Shown: in pieces, positions 22,060 to 33,538 of the stretch
Layout of the letters: every line of letters begins with the position of its first letter
Numbering within the stretch: position 1 is the stretch's first letter
Source of the DNA: Eleusine coracana subsp. coracana
Taxonomy: Eukaryota; Streptophyta; Magnoliopsida; Poales; Poaceae
Assembly: GCA_032690845.1 (NCBI GenBank)
Contig: CM064420.1
Location: forward strand, 66,514,707 to 66,578,706
Direction of reading: 5' to 3'
DNA length: 64,000 bases
Notes under the pieces: model-generated
The model's database searches: none
Told to the model about the DNA's origin: nothing
The model's input: only the letters and a program-made list of their open reading frames with translations
Program-made: the position numbers and the translations under genes

Positions 22060-25000
22060 GTAGGTTTATCCTTCAAAGTATAAAACGACTCATGATGTAC
22101 TTTACCTCAATGGAAATCAACGCCCTTCTTTGTCAACTCATGCAAAGGTGCAGCAATGGTGCTGAAATCTTTGATAAAGTGACGGTAGAAATCTGCAAGA
22201 CCAAGAAAACTCCTCACATGTGTGATAGTTTTTGGTACAGACCAACTCTTTGTGGCTTCAATCTTCGCCTCATCCACCTCAATTTTCTGTGGAGTCATAA
22301 CATAGCCAAGAAAAGAGACTCGATCCGTGCAAAAGGTGCACTTCTCAAGATTACCAAATAAATGTGTATCTCATAAAGCATCAAAAACAACACACAAATG
22401 AATCATATGTTCATCTATGGATTTGCTATAAATCAAGATATCATCAAAGTAAACTACCATAAATTTGCCAATAAAAGCTCTTAAAACCTCATTCATCAAG
22501 CGCATGAAAGTACTAGGTGCATTAGTTAAACTGAAAGGCATTACTAACCACTCATATAACCCGAATTTGGTTTTGAAAGCTGTTTTCCATTCATCTCCAA
22601 GTTTTATTCTAATTTGATGGTAGCCACTACGCAAATCAATTTTAGTAAAAATTATAGCACCACATAACTTATCAAGCATGTCGTCTAGCCTAGGAATAGG
22701 ATGACAATACCTAATAGTAATATTGTTAATGGCTCTACAATCAACACACATATGCCAAGTACCATCTTTCTTAGGAACCAAAAGTACAGGAATAGCACAA
22801 GGACTAAGTGATTAACGAACGTACCCACGATCCAAAACGTCTTGGACTTCTCATTGTATCTCTTTAGTTTCCTCAGGGTTGGTCCTATAAGCAGCACGGT
22901 TTGGTAAAGTAGCACCCAGAATCAAATCAATTTGATGCTCAATCCCACTCAAAGGTGGCAATCCCGGGGGTATCTCGGCTGGGGAAACATCCTCATACTC
23001 CTGCAAAAGGTTAGTGATAGCAGGAGGCAAAGCACTAGAGGCAATATCATCGATCAAAAATAAAGCTTGTTTGCATATCAAAGCATAACAAATGTCATCA
23101 TCAGCAGAAATTTCAGTAAGCTTAGATTTTGTTGCAAGACATGAACGACCTTGTAATTTAATTCTAGCACCCTTAGAACTTAAAGAATCATTAACATTAC
23201 TAGGTGTAGAATTAGAATTAACAGGTTGCTGAATTTCAGGACCTTTATTTTTCAAATTAGTAGCTCTTTCTAAATCAGCTTGTACAATTTCAGCAGGGGT
23301 CATTGGTAACAAAGTAATTTTAGTTCCTTTATGCATAAAAGTGTAATTATTACTTCTACCATGGTGTACATCATTATTATCAAATTTCCAAGGTCTACCC
23401 AATAAAAGTGAACATGCTTGCATGGGTACGACATCACAATCAACAGAATCCACATAAAAACCAATGGAAAAAGGAACTCTACAAGTTTGGTTTACCTTAG
23501 CTTTTCCAGAGTCATTCAACCATTGAATGTAGTATGGGTGTGGATGTGGGGGTGTGGTCAAAGCAAGCTTGTTGACCACATCAGAACTCACCAAGTTATT
23601 GCAGCTCCCTCCATCAATGATGACACGTGCTCGGCGGTTCTTGATGACAAAGAAAATCTAGAACAAGTTGTGGCGCTGCATCGTCTCGGGCTGCTGAACT
23701 TGTATGCTATGGTCACGCTGAACAATAATGTTCATGTATTCCGTGGTGTCTCTGCCTCCAAGATTGAGGTCACCGCTAGTGGCAGCAACATCCTCCTCCT
23801 CATCCTTCACATCAGAGGTGCTCATGTAACCACCATCGTCTATCGCCACATATGCCCGCCTACTTGGGCAATCTTTCTATACATGACCAAGTCCATGGCA
23901 GCGGTGGCACTGAATCCCTGTAGTGCGTCCCGTCGAAGCGACAGAGGAAGCACTACTAGCTGGTACCTGCATAGAATTTTTATTTGAGTGGGTTGATCTT
24001 GGTGTTGCAGAAACAACACTGGTGCTCTTGGTAGCTGCTGGTGGGGGTGGCCAAAAAGATGGCTTAGGTAGCCCCGAAGTCCCCGTCGGTCGTGGTGGAT
24101 ACGTGGTACAACTGCTGGATTTGCTGTACGCCTCAAAAGCCTAGAAAAGTCGCTGCGATTCTATCTCTGCAAGCATAGCATACTGAAAACACTGGTTGAG
24201 GGTATAAAATTCTTTATAATCAAGTATGTCCTGAATTTCTTTTCTCAAACCAGAATAAAAGCAGCAAATCTAATCCTCTACTTTTTCAACTACAGCACAA
24301 CGAATTAAACCTTTCTGAAGCTCACTAAAGTACTCCTGAACAGTTTTATCTCCTTGATCTAAGCATTGTAGTTTATTATGAATCTCTCTATGAAAAGGAG
24401 GAACAAAACGATCACACATTGCTACCTTAAGTTCTTCCCAAGTAGTAGGCAAATCAGTTTCAACAGCTAGACCACTCCACCAAACAATAGCAAAATCTTT
24501 AAACTCACTAGTGGCTTGTCTAACTCTATGTTGTTCAGGAACAAGGTGGGCATTAAATTTTTGCTCTACAGTCATCTCCCAATCAAAATAAGCATCACCA
24601 TCATATTGACCCGAATATGAAGGAATGGAAAATTTAATTTTAGCATAGGGATCATCAGGAGCACGACCATGATTGTTACCTTATGGCCGACGGTTGTGGT
24701 TGTGGACACCACCCATACCTTGAGTGTTATGGTTCAAACAATGCCGTAATCTTGTTGTCCTTGTAGCAGCCCTATCCACGATGCCATCAGCAGCATACAC
24801 CATGTCTGCAGCATCCAGGTCATCTTCTTCATTGTTGTTGGGGAGGGTGTCGTTGGTCTTGTGAGTAGTCTCCAACTCGACAACCTGATCAGTGAGCTTG
24901 GAGATCCGCTTCTCCAACCGCTCAATGCTTTCTCCAATGTGAAGCTTGCTGACCGCATCAGTAATAGGGTGATCGTCTCTGCCAAATCACTCTGAGCAGC

Positions 25001-25086
25001 CTGCAAAGCCTTCCGGAGCTGCTCTTGGCTCACGCACTCAGCAAATTTTGAGGCTGAAGACACCTCTCTATTGTCACTTTCTGCCA

Positions 25087-26306
25087 TGAAAAACACTAAT
25101 ATAGGAAACAAACAGTGAAGGTTATCCCTACAGAACAACTAAGCAGTGGTGCCTCTCAACACAACAAAAGGAAGCTCCTTACAAAGCTCTTACAAAGTTC
25201 TAAAAAGCAAATCAAAGGATATCAGAGAGGTGTGTTCCATGATTGCAAGGGTTACAAAATAACCTGTGTGCTATCCAGAAGAAATATGTAGAGCTAGGAA
25301 GGCCAAATATATATATGTGAGTGGCACACAAATCAAAAACAGAGAGTAAAGTTGAATAAGTGCCCAAGTAACTTGTTCCTAGTTGCTGGTCTAAGTATGA
25401 CCTAGAACAGTAGTGATAGCAAAGTAGAAACAAGGAGACAAAGGCACATAGGCGATAACAGGGGGCTAAGTACAAAACAGCCAAATCCAGAATTTTCAGA
25501 GGGCTAGATGTAGCACTAGTAGAAATCCTAAATTTCTTTTTTTTTATTATTTTTTGATATTTTTCTCCAACTCACCAACAATAGGGGAGAATCAACAGAA
25601 AATTTCAGCTCAAATAGAGCTAGGATGTGGCCTACAGAAAATCTTGAAGTTGCAGAAAATGTCGAGTTTAAACTTGAATAATTTTTTTCTTTATCTTCCC
25701 GATTTGTTTTGAATTTTTTGACGAGGGCACATAGGGCATAGCAGACAAATGAGTGAAAATTCTCAACTTTGAATCAGGAATCTCCTGTAAAAATTTCAGC
25801 TAAAACAGACAAACGAGTGAAAAGTTATGCCCGTTTTACCGAAGGGGGATCGGAGTCGGTTTTCAAGAAACCCGAGTCGGGTTTGGAATCAGGTAGGATT
25901 TTTTTTTGGGTGGCGTGGATGCAGCGGAAAGTGAAATTTGTGGGGATTGGTCCGAGGTGCTGACGGTGGGTTTAGGGGTGGGATTAGGGTGGGATTAGGG
26001 TGGGTGTATCGATCAATCAACCCTAGCACACAAAGCCGACAAAACAGAGGGTGGTGAAGGGGATGGTGGTTAGGGTTGCAAGGAAAACACTACTGATGAC
26101 TAAAACACAAACTAAACTAGCGACTAAACAAGACTAGGGCACAAACTCAACACTACAAACTCTGAAATTGAAATATGCAAAGGCTAAACACATGGTTATG
26201 GGCGGGGAAAAAAATGGCTTTTCTGTGGATGATAGAATGGACACAAAACAAAATTAACTAAGGATAGTGCAAACCTGACGGTGCACCTGAAGCTCTAATT
26301 ACCACT
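25087..26306 (-). other. Leader of gypsy element A
   Basis: Untranslated leader between the 5' LTR and gag. It ends at the primer-binding site next to the LTR. The same leader occurs at 50306-51549 on the minus strand and, on the plus strand, at 45206-45950 and 52814-53399. Confidence 0.75.
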
Positions 26307-27208
26307 TGATGTGGACAAGGGTTCCCGATCTTCCGAAAGGTTTTGGATATGTTGATTTGGTCAGAGGCGACACACAAATCGATACGGCTTCAGAACAGCA
26401 TGTTCTAAACCCCGTAATCACAGCATGACGTCTCCTCTGGTTATCAACCGTTCAAGAGCGATTCCTCGCCGAGAAGGCTACTCCCTACCTGTGAATCAAG
26501 AACACAAGCAAGAACAAAGAAGAATGCAACACAATTGTAGATGTATGATTAAACTCATAAAGTTGGAGTCTCACAAACCAATGAATGGCGACACTATTTA
26601 TGAACAGAATTGATCTAAGCAAAACCCGAACCCTAATGGTGTGGCAGCGGCTGTATATAAAGACCCTCTGGATGCGCCCCTAATTGGGCTCAACTAGATA
26701 CAAAGCCCAAAGGCCAAAAATAGGTGACGCAATATCGAAACAGATTCTGGATCCTCTCTTGTTTCGATGATTCCCAATGACTCCGGATGAATTTTGACAT
26801 GAGATTGGCGCATTGAAAAGGTCTTCTTCTTATCTTTCCGTGCATATGTAGAACGTCCAAATCCGAGTCCGTATGCATCCTGGACATCCGTTTTAGTGCA
26901 AACTGATCCTGGGCCCCAAAACAGACTCGAAGTCGGTTTTGGTTGGGCCTCCACCTTGGCTTCCACATCCTTGCTGGTCCTCCACGTCTCCAAGTCCTTC
27001 TCCCATCATCTCCTGGTCTTCTCCATGGTTCCTAATTACAATATAGTCATTAGGTAGTAAACCATTCTCAAAAGTGACATATGATAAAGAACGTAGGAAC
27101 GAGCTCACCTCTAAATTTAGTCATTGTGCACGAGCTCTAGTAATTGGACCTTGCAAGTCCAAAATTGGAGGAGTGTTGCATGTATCCTTAGGAGTTATGT
27201 CCTAATCA
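26307..27208 (-). repeat. 5' LTR of gypsy element A
   Basis: 902 bp. Slightly shorter than its partner because of small deletions, for example near the TATATAAAGACC stretch at 26655. The right end reads CCTAATCA instead of CCTCATCA. Confidence 0.85.
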
Positions 27209-27625
27209 CCAGTCAAACTCATTACCGGTGAATTCTTGCACGGACTTGGCAACTTGGTTCAGGTGCACCTCATTCAAGCCCTTATCAGTCCTCACACCTG
27301 TGGAGATTAGCTCACACATACGATGAAGGACAGACCCAGACATGGCACTGTTCCACCGCATGGCACCCCTACCACGTTGCTCAGCAACAACAGGAGCCTC
27401 AACAACCTCAACATCGTTCTCAACATGCATAACCTCCTCAGCCATCCTTGCACATGCACATTGTGGAATAAGAAATGATTCATCATTGCACATGCAGATT
27501 GCCTCAAGATCAAATTGTGGAATAAGAAATGATTCATCATTGCACATGCACATTGCCTCAAGATCAAATTATGGAATAAGAAATAAATCATCATTGCACA
27601 TGTCCATAGCCTCAGCGAATAGTTA
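27209..27625 (-). pseudogene. PIF/Harbinger ORF1, N-terminal piece with 18-residue repeats
   Basis: Minus strand reads RGRGAMRWNSAMSGSVLHRM, then TDKGLNEVHLNQVAKSVQEF and TGNE, the first part of the Myb/SANT-like domain, preceded by PQCACARMAEEV and an 18-residue tandem repeat (CNDESFLIPQFDLEAICM type). The left edge is cut by gypsy element A, with continuation at 18747. The right edge is cut by a Helitron at 27625|27626. Confidence 0.75.
27440..27610 (-). repeat. 54 bp in-frame minisatellite in ORF1
   Basis: About three units of 54 bp containing ATTGCACATGCA and AATAAGAAATGATTCATC, each coding 18 residues. The same array is present at about 42245-42400 in the second copy. Confidence 0.75.
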
Positions 27626-29679
27626 TCTACATATCTTTTATAAGTGCAACCCACTAAAAATCATCAATAGGTATTTCTCTGCTCTCACATTGTGCCACAT
27701 CATTCAAATAATATTGTCCATCCGATCATAAATTACAATACATCCCATCCGTCCAATGGCTCTCATTCATCCGTAACAGTTTAGCAAGTTTGATAAAAAA
27801 AAAGCAGTTTAGCACATAAGGAAACCCAATTTACATGCACTTGATTACAACCTTCATGTTCTATAGTTATAAATCTAGAATTATGCAATAACTATGGTCA
27901 CAATAGAGCAATCAAGAGTCTTGCTTTAATGGTGCCATTCCTCTTTCGATTCATCTCCCTTGCAACACATACTCTTAATCTTGATTGTGAGGGAGATAAA
28001 TCAGAGAGCCTGGTCCCTTCTATTACCCCACTCAATTTTATTGATGATGGAACTAGTGGACACCCCTTTCAGTTGTTCTTTGAAGGTCGCCTCTTCCATT
28101 TTTCCTTGAGAGATCATCAGTATTAGTCTTGATTTGGGAGGTCATGTTGTTTAAGTACGGTTGTGGCTACTTGCATCGGCCGCTCATGGTTCATCTACAG
28201 GCTATATCTTTGATTCCATTCATGCTCACTCTGATTTCTGTCTCAGTAATCACGTCTAATTTCTTATTTCATTCACTGGTGAGAAATCAGTTCAAGTATT
28301 TTTCCTACACTTCATTATATGTTGGTTGTGAGCTGATCATGCTACAGTTCCAGTGGTGTGGAATGGACATGGATGCTAATAAATGAAGAGATCGATTCAG
28401 ATATGTTTTTTCTTTCTGCTACTATTTTTTTGAATATTTTATCAAGATATTCCTTAGCTTCTAGTTATTTACATTTTAAATATTTATTGGTTCCATGATA
28501 TTGATCAATTGTGATGTCTCCTTCGGCATGTGCAAGAATGATTGGTGGAATTTGTCGCTGAGCGGCATTTTTATTGCCTATTCTAGGCTCAGCGCCATTG
28601 GTCACCACACAGGGAGACTTCTTGATCTTTTTCTTAATTGCGCCTGAGCTATATTCCCTTTACATTTTGCTTGACATGGCTTATGAATTTTCATCTACCA
28701 CTAACAAGTTTCAAAGCTCTCTATATTAATGTGTACACAAACTGCACCAAGCCATGTCTAATTAACCCTGTTATACTCTAAAATTTGTTTGGGAGGCCAT
28801 GAACAATATCATGGCTTCTATGATTCTGTAGTTACACTACTAACATCGTCCTTTTCCAAGTTATCCTAAAGGACGACATACTCTAAGTCTGAGTGCAATA
28901 TATTTGTGCAAAAATACCTTTTTGCTATAATCAGATTTCTTCTTCCAAGCATCAGAGTATAGACTATCAGCTCACTGTGCTCCTCTTTTGCTTGGTACAA
29001 ACTCTATAGAATTTGCAATTTTAAAATTGATACCATATAAATAAGTAATAGCATTTCTCCATTAATAATCTCCTAACGCTCGATTCTCTTAACTTTGTAC
29101 TGGTGTTTCCTGTCTCAGGGATCAAAACTTGTAAAGTGCAGAAAATTAATTGGTATGTCACAAGCAAAACTTATTATCCCACTCTAATATATACGGTCCT
29201 ATTGTCTTAGAAATTTAAGTCATCTCTGTTTCAAACATTGCAGGGTAAGACAAGTAGATTATGTGGAGTCGACAAGACTGAAATAAATTTTACTATGGTG
29301 CCACTCAGACCACCAGTATGTTATTTGCATGTGTTGATTGGGGTGCAACCATTGTTGGGATATAAACCTTCTGTTTCGAAATTTTTTTTCAGTTATAACA
29401 TATTTCAACACTAAAATGAACGGTTTCTTTTTCAGCCACTATGATAGTCTATGTACTGTATCTTTAAAATGTTCACTAGAAAAAATAGTGTGTATTTCAC
29501 AATTTATACCTGTAGAATGTAGTTTATTAGGGTCCTACTTTATGAATGATGACATTTAAACCCCTCATTTTTATATACATTTATCATTTTCATGAATGTT
29601 TATATGACTCATGCATATCATTGTTTACAAGATCTCACTTTATATAAGCTCCGCAGCACCGCGCGGGGTATTCAACTAG
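27626..29679 (+). mobile_element. Non-autonomous Helitron with empty site in window
   Basis: Begins TCTACATATC after an A (27625) and ends CTAG before a T (29680). A 6 bp stem (CTCCGC/GCGGGG, one G-T pair; 29649-29654 with 29663-29668) lies just upstream of the end. Removing 27626-29679 restores exactly the sequence at 42414-42424 in the duplicate, so the A|T target site is proven by an empty copy. Length 2054 bp. No Rep/helicase coding. Short readings inside (for example 27929-28126 and 28129-28386) are not recognised. Confidence 0.92.
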
Positions 29680-29757
29680 TTACATCATTACAAATGTCTC
29701 TAGCCTCAGCTAATACAAAACATCATAAGACAACAAGCAACAAAGTATGACAAGACA

Positions 29758-30213
29758 ACATCAAACCCAATAGGTACCCCTATTGCTCCACATAAGGTTT
29801 GCCAATTCATCCCTCTTATTGCCCCATGTTGTATTCTCATCTTGAGGAACAACATCACTAGACATATTGACATTATTATTAGGTTCCCAGGTGGCCTCAT
29901 CAGAGAACACTTCATCTTGCCCAAACCAAATGATCCAATTATGTAGAATGCAACATGCAAGAACTAACTTTACTTGTGTCATGAAAGGATGATATGGCTT
30001 GTTGTCTAAAATATGAAATCAACCCTTCAATGATGCAAAAGACCTCTCAACTGAAACCCTTAAACTAGAATGTCTCAGATTGAATAACTCTCTAACATTT
30101 GTTGGGTAGTTTCTAGCATCATATTCTTGCAAGTGGTATCTAGTAGCTCGGTAAGGGGGCAGAAAGCCGACATGCATATCCAGCATCAACCAGATAGAAT
30201 TTACCTAAAACAT
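29758..30213 (-). pseudogene. PIF/Harbinger transposase, 3' part (copy 1)
   Basis: Minus strand reads GKFYLVDAGYACR, a 5 nt deletion, PPYRATRYHLQEYDARNYP, RELFNLRHSSLRVSVERSFA and MTQVKLVLACCILHNWI, the second catalytic Asp region and the Glu region of a DDE_Tnp_4-type transposase. Frame shifts are present. The preceding part, which should carry the first catalytic Asp, is absent; a 231 bp LTR fragment occupies that position. Confidence 0.8.
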
Positions 30214-30276
30214 GGTTATGTAAATTAGAACTAGTATTTGTGTATGCAAACTAAGCATTGAAACTACAAACTTTAG

Positions 30277-30507
30277 TGTGCTGATCGGCGCACTGGGCTT
30301 CTTCAGTGCTTTTCATCGGTTCTGGATTCCTGTCCTCTCCAGCATAACTTTAATCACCAATTTTACCTGTTTCTGCAATAAAGCTCCAAAACAACGCATA
30401 TACAAATATATAGACAATATCATAGGTAAATGGCCTGAATTAGTATCAATTATGCTCTAATTGGGGTAATCTTCACATATAAAATGGGCACTTGGGGAGT
30501 GCCAACA
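30277..30507 (-). repeat. Truncated Athila-like LTR inside transposase (copy 1)
   Basis: The reverse complement matches the first roughly 230 bp of the LTR at 2561 (TGTTGGCACTTCCC... to CCGATC-GC-CA). It starts at the exact LTR terminus and stops inside the LTR. It sits after AAGGTAAAGA, a plausible splice donor of the transposase exon. Confidence 0.8.
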
Positions 30508-30518
30508 TCTTTACCTTA

Positions 30519-30894
30519 AAGTATGGATACCACCTTGGGCTGGTTTCTGATCTTAAGTGGTGTCTCATTGCTTTGTGGTCGTATCATCTTATCCCTCATC
30601 TCACCAACAGCATAAAGAACCTCCCTAAAGTGCCTACTCACAATATCTATTGACCTCCTCTAATTTTGGTGAATAACTCAAAATCTTTGGTTGTGGCCAA
30701 CAACTTGTAGAAATATTGCAACTTGTTCCTCTATAGTACTATGGATAGTGTCCCGCAACAATTGTCTGTCCCTTAGGATTGTGCATAGGGTAAACAAAGG
30801 AGCTCGACGCATACGTAACATGTTCACACATTCTACATCATTGCAATTGTATATAAGGTTTAAGTTCTTTTGACGCTCTTCGTTCATGGCACTC
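30519..30894 (-). pseudogene. PIF/Harbinger transposase, 5' part (copy 1)
   Basis: Minus strand reads MSAMNEERQKNLNLIYNCND, VNMLRMRRAPLFTLCTILRD, STIEEQVAIFLQVVGHNQRF and, in another frame, the segment ending with RYPYFK-type sequence before the donor. This is the N-terminal DNA-binding part of PIF-type transposase. A duplicate lies at 43257-43660. Confidence 0.75.
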
Positions 30895-30953
30895 ATAGGG
30901 GCATATGTGATTCTAGGGGTTGTAGGCTGATTTAGCCTAAGCCGACCCATTCT

Positions 30954-32993
30954 ACCTTGATGTCGCCTAGAGGGGGGGGGGGTGAATAGGCGTTCCTGAT
31001 ATTTATTCCAAAACTCGCAGCGGAATTAGTACTCCCAAAAACCGGACCCTTCGGTTTGGCAAACCGGACACTCCGGTTTATGTCAGGGAGACGGAATAAA
31101 CTAAGCAAAAAGAAACTAGCGGGAACTAAAAGCAAGCACCCTACCACAAATACAACAAGGCTAGAGCAAGGTGATTTCACACATAAATGACCAAGATAGA
31201 ACACTGTCCAAAACCGGACACTCCGGTTTCAAAAACTGGACACTCCGGTTTCCAAAACCGGACACTCCAGTTTTCTCGAGACAAAAAATAGAGGCAAGGG
31301 AAAAATAGCACGCAGAGGAGATCTAGCACAATACAAGTTATCAGAGGTTGAACACAAGGAAGAGCAAGTTTATCCACTAAGGAAAACAAGAGCAACTACT
31401 CAAGCAACCTATGAGAAATTAGAGCAAGCTAGAACTTAAACAACAACAAGGAACAAGGGAGCACACAAGGATTTTTTTTACCGGAGTTCAACCAACTTGC
31501 AACCAAGTTGTCTACCTCTCCGTTGAGGAGCTCGATCACACTTGAGCCGGGTCTCTTTCAACCCTTTTACCTCGCCAAGCAATCACCGAGATCAAGCTTG
31601 GATGACCAAGCAATCACTAAGATAAATACCGGTACTCCACTAAGCTTGCTTCTTCCCTTGCAGAGGTGAAGCCGACCTTTACAAACTTTCCCAAGGCTCA
31701 CCACAAACATGGGAGCTCTAGGGCGATGCCTAGCCATCTAGGAATCTTCAATTCCAAGAGTAACAAATGTGTCATGGAGTCTTGCTATGCAACAATGCTC
31801 AAGTGCTCAAACTTTCTCACAAAGAGTATCTCTCTCAACCCAATTCTCACAAAGAGATCAAACCTCACAAAAAGGAGTTGGGGAGAGTGCTAGAGGGTTT
31901 GGATATGTTATTTTTGTGAATGGAGTCAGCAACAACCGAAAGAGGGGTTGGATAAGTATAAATACTCACCCCTCCAAAAGTAGCTGTTGGGAACTAGCCA
32001 GTGAAAACCAGACACTCTGGTTTCCAAAACTGGACCATTCGGTTTTGGCTGAACTAGCCGTTGGAATTCAAACCAGCCCAAAACTGGACACTTCGGTTTC
32101 TGAAATCGGACACTCCGGTTTTCCTGTGATAGTGAGAGGATAGTGTGTGTTTGGCTATTGTGTGTCACTCTTCTCACTTGGTATTTTCGCATTGAGACTT
32201 AGCATATCATCCATGTAACATCCCTCTAGATAGAGCGGCATGCCTAAACTCAAGATTAAAAATAAAAGGAGACTTTTCTTCAACTTGAGCTTGCATAATT
32301 TAAATCTTGCCACTTCTTCATCTTTAGTTGTATGAGAGATGCAACATGTGCTTTTCATTATGGCGTCATCACCTAGAGCTTGTGACTTAGAATATTTGAA
32401 ACCATACGACCATCTTCTATAATGAATTCATAAGCCACTTCATTTCTTCACTTTCATCATTAATTGATACTTGGCAACATACGACACCTTGTAGCTTGAT
32501 CGGTTCACGATTATGCTATACTTACCTTTCACCATTGCATTTTGTCCCTCGGTGCCAAGACTCATCTTGCCCTTCTCCTTGCATGGTCCATCGTGGTCAA
32601 GTTAAGCCAATCACTTACCATCTTGCTATCTTGAGCCATACATTACTTTGCATCATCCACATGAATTCTTTTGTCATTGTCTAGATATTTGTGATCACTT
32701 TGCTTTTAATAGAGTATCCTATTATGAAATTGTAAGCAATTGATCATCATCCTTTTTCATACATTCTTTGATCCTTGTGAACAAGCCTTTCAAGTAAATT
32801 CTCAATCATACAATGAATATCCATGTCGCACAATTTGAGTCGATGTACACTTTGAACAATAATATCCACATTGAGACATACAAGGTACATTTGTTAATTA
32901 TGTCATGCTAAAATACTCACAAGAATCATTAGTCCTTTAATCACATTGTCATCCAATACACCAAAACCCACTAGGGAACTAGATGCACTTTCA
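30954..32993 (-). repeat. 3' LTR of copia-like element
   Basis: Starts ACCTTGATGTCGCCTAGAGG with a G run, ends GATGCACTTTCA. Carries motif pairs at 31037-31079 and near 32005-32055 and 32078-32122, and a triple array at 31209-31274 that is reduced to one unit in the other LTR. Confidence 0.8.
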
Positions 32994-33538
32994 ATCTCCC
33001 CCTTTTTGGTGATTGATGACAACTCTGATTAAAGCTTACAAAAGATATTCAATAATGATTTTAAATGCAATCATATAGGTGAACTCCCCCTAAGTATGTG
33101 CATATTTGAATTGAATTCAAATCTTGGCCTCAAATGCCATTTGCACATTTTTAAGAAAGATATGAGAGTTCCCCCTATATGTGTGCATTCGTGGGGTGCA
33201 ACAAATGTATGACAGTTCAGTTCATGATGCATATGTCAAGAAGATCATAATGAACAAAAGGAACATATGTGCTGTCTGGCAAAACCGGACCATCCGGTTT
33301 TCCCAGATTTCATATATTCAGGACAAACATTACACTAAATCATTAGCATAACAAATTGCCACAAACATAGTCTTAATACATAATTAAAACCAAGGTTCAC
33401 ACATAAAGCACACATTACAATTTGTTCTCAAGTCCACTAGAGAAAGAAAACGAGAAGATTACAAAGGAAGGCTGCTGGTTAGTTCAAAACTGGACCATCC
33501 GGTTTTGCTACCATAAAGGGGATCCACAAACTCATCTC
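32994..33538 (-). other. Polypurine tract and 3' spacer of copia-like element
   Basis: The plus strand begins ATCTCCCCCTTTTTGGTG, the complement of a polypurine tract. The remainder is non-coding with single motif copies at 33281-33301 and about 33485-33505. Confidence 0.65.

Larger units (their letters stand above)
19593..25086 (-). pseudogene. gag-pol of gypsy element A
   Basis: Minus strand from MAESDNREVSSASKFAEC (start at 25084-25086) to the integrase tail that crosses into the 3' LTR. Seen in order: gag with KFAECVSQEQL and YDGDAYFDWE-type sequence, a zinc-knuckle-like region, protease region near 23594 (N-terminal part decayed), reverse transcriptase (VPKKDGTWHMCVDCRAINN, YFDDILIYSK), RNase H (ELECDASGIGIGGV), integrase zinc-binding and catalytic core (ISMDFVLGLPRTKRG), and the tail KLMPRVDGPFKIIEKINDNA. 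Several stops and frame shifts are present. The miniature LTR element at 21361-22059 separates reverse transcriptase from RNase H. Confidence 0.85.
18748..27208 (-). mobile_element. CRM-like Ty3/gypsy element A
   Basis: Complete outline on the minus strand: 5' LTR 26307-27208, tRNA-iMet-type primer-binding site at about 26291-26306 (GTGGTAATTAGAGCT), leader, gag-pol, 3' LTR 18748-19677. LTR ends are TGATGAGG/CATCA. Flanks CCGGT (18743-18747) and CCAGT (27209-27213) are a 5 bp target duplication with one transition. The polypurine tract AAGAGGGGGAGGA adjoins the 3' LTR and lies inside the pol reading frame, so pol runs into the LTR, a CRM-lineage trait. No chromodomain was seen. Without the 699 bp miniature insertion it is about 7.76 kb. 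Decayed coding makes it non-autonomous today. Confidence 0.8.

Noticed and set aside
27929..28386. Captured host gene inside the Helitron
   Set aside because: Two short readings without recognisable domains or in-phase splice borders; not enough support.
30969..30981. G run at the left copia-like LTR as a G-quadruplex regulator
   Set aside because: A plain homopolymer that varies in length between the LTRs; no four-tract pattern.
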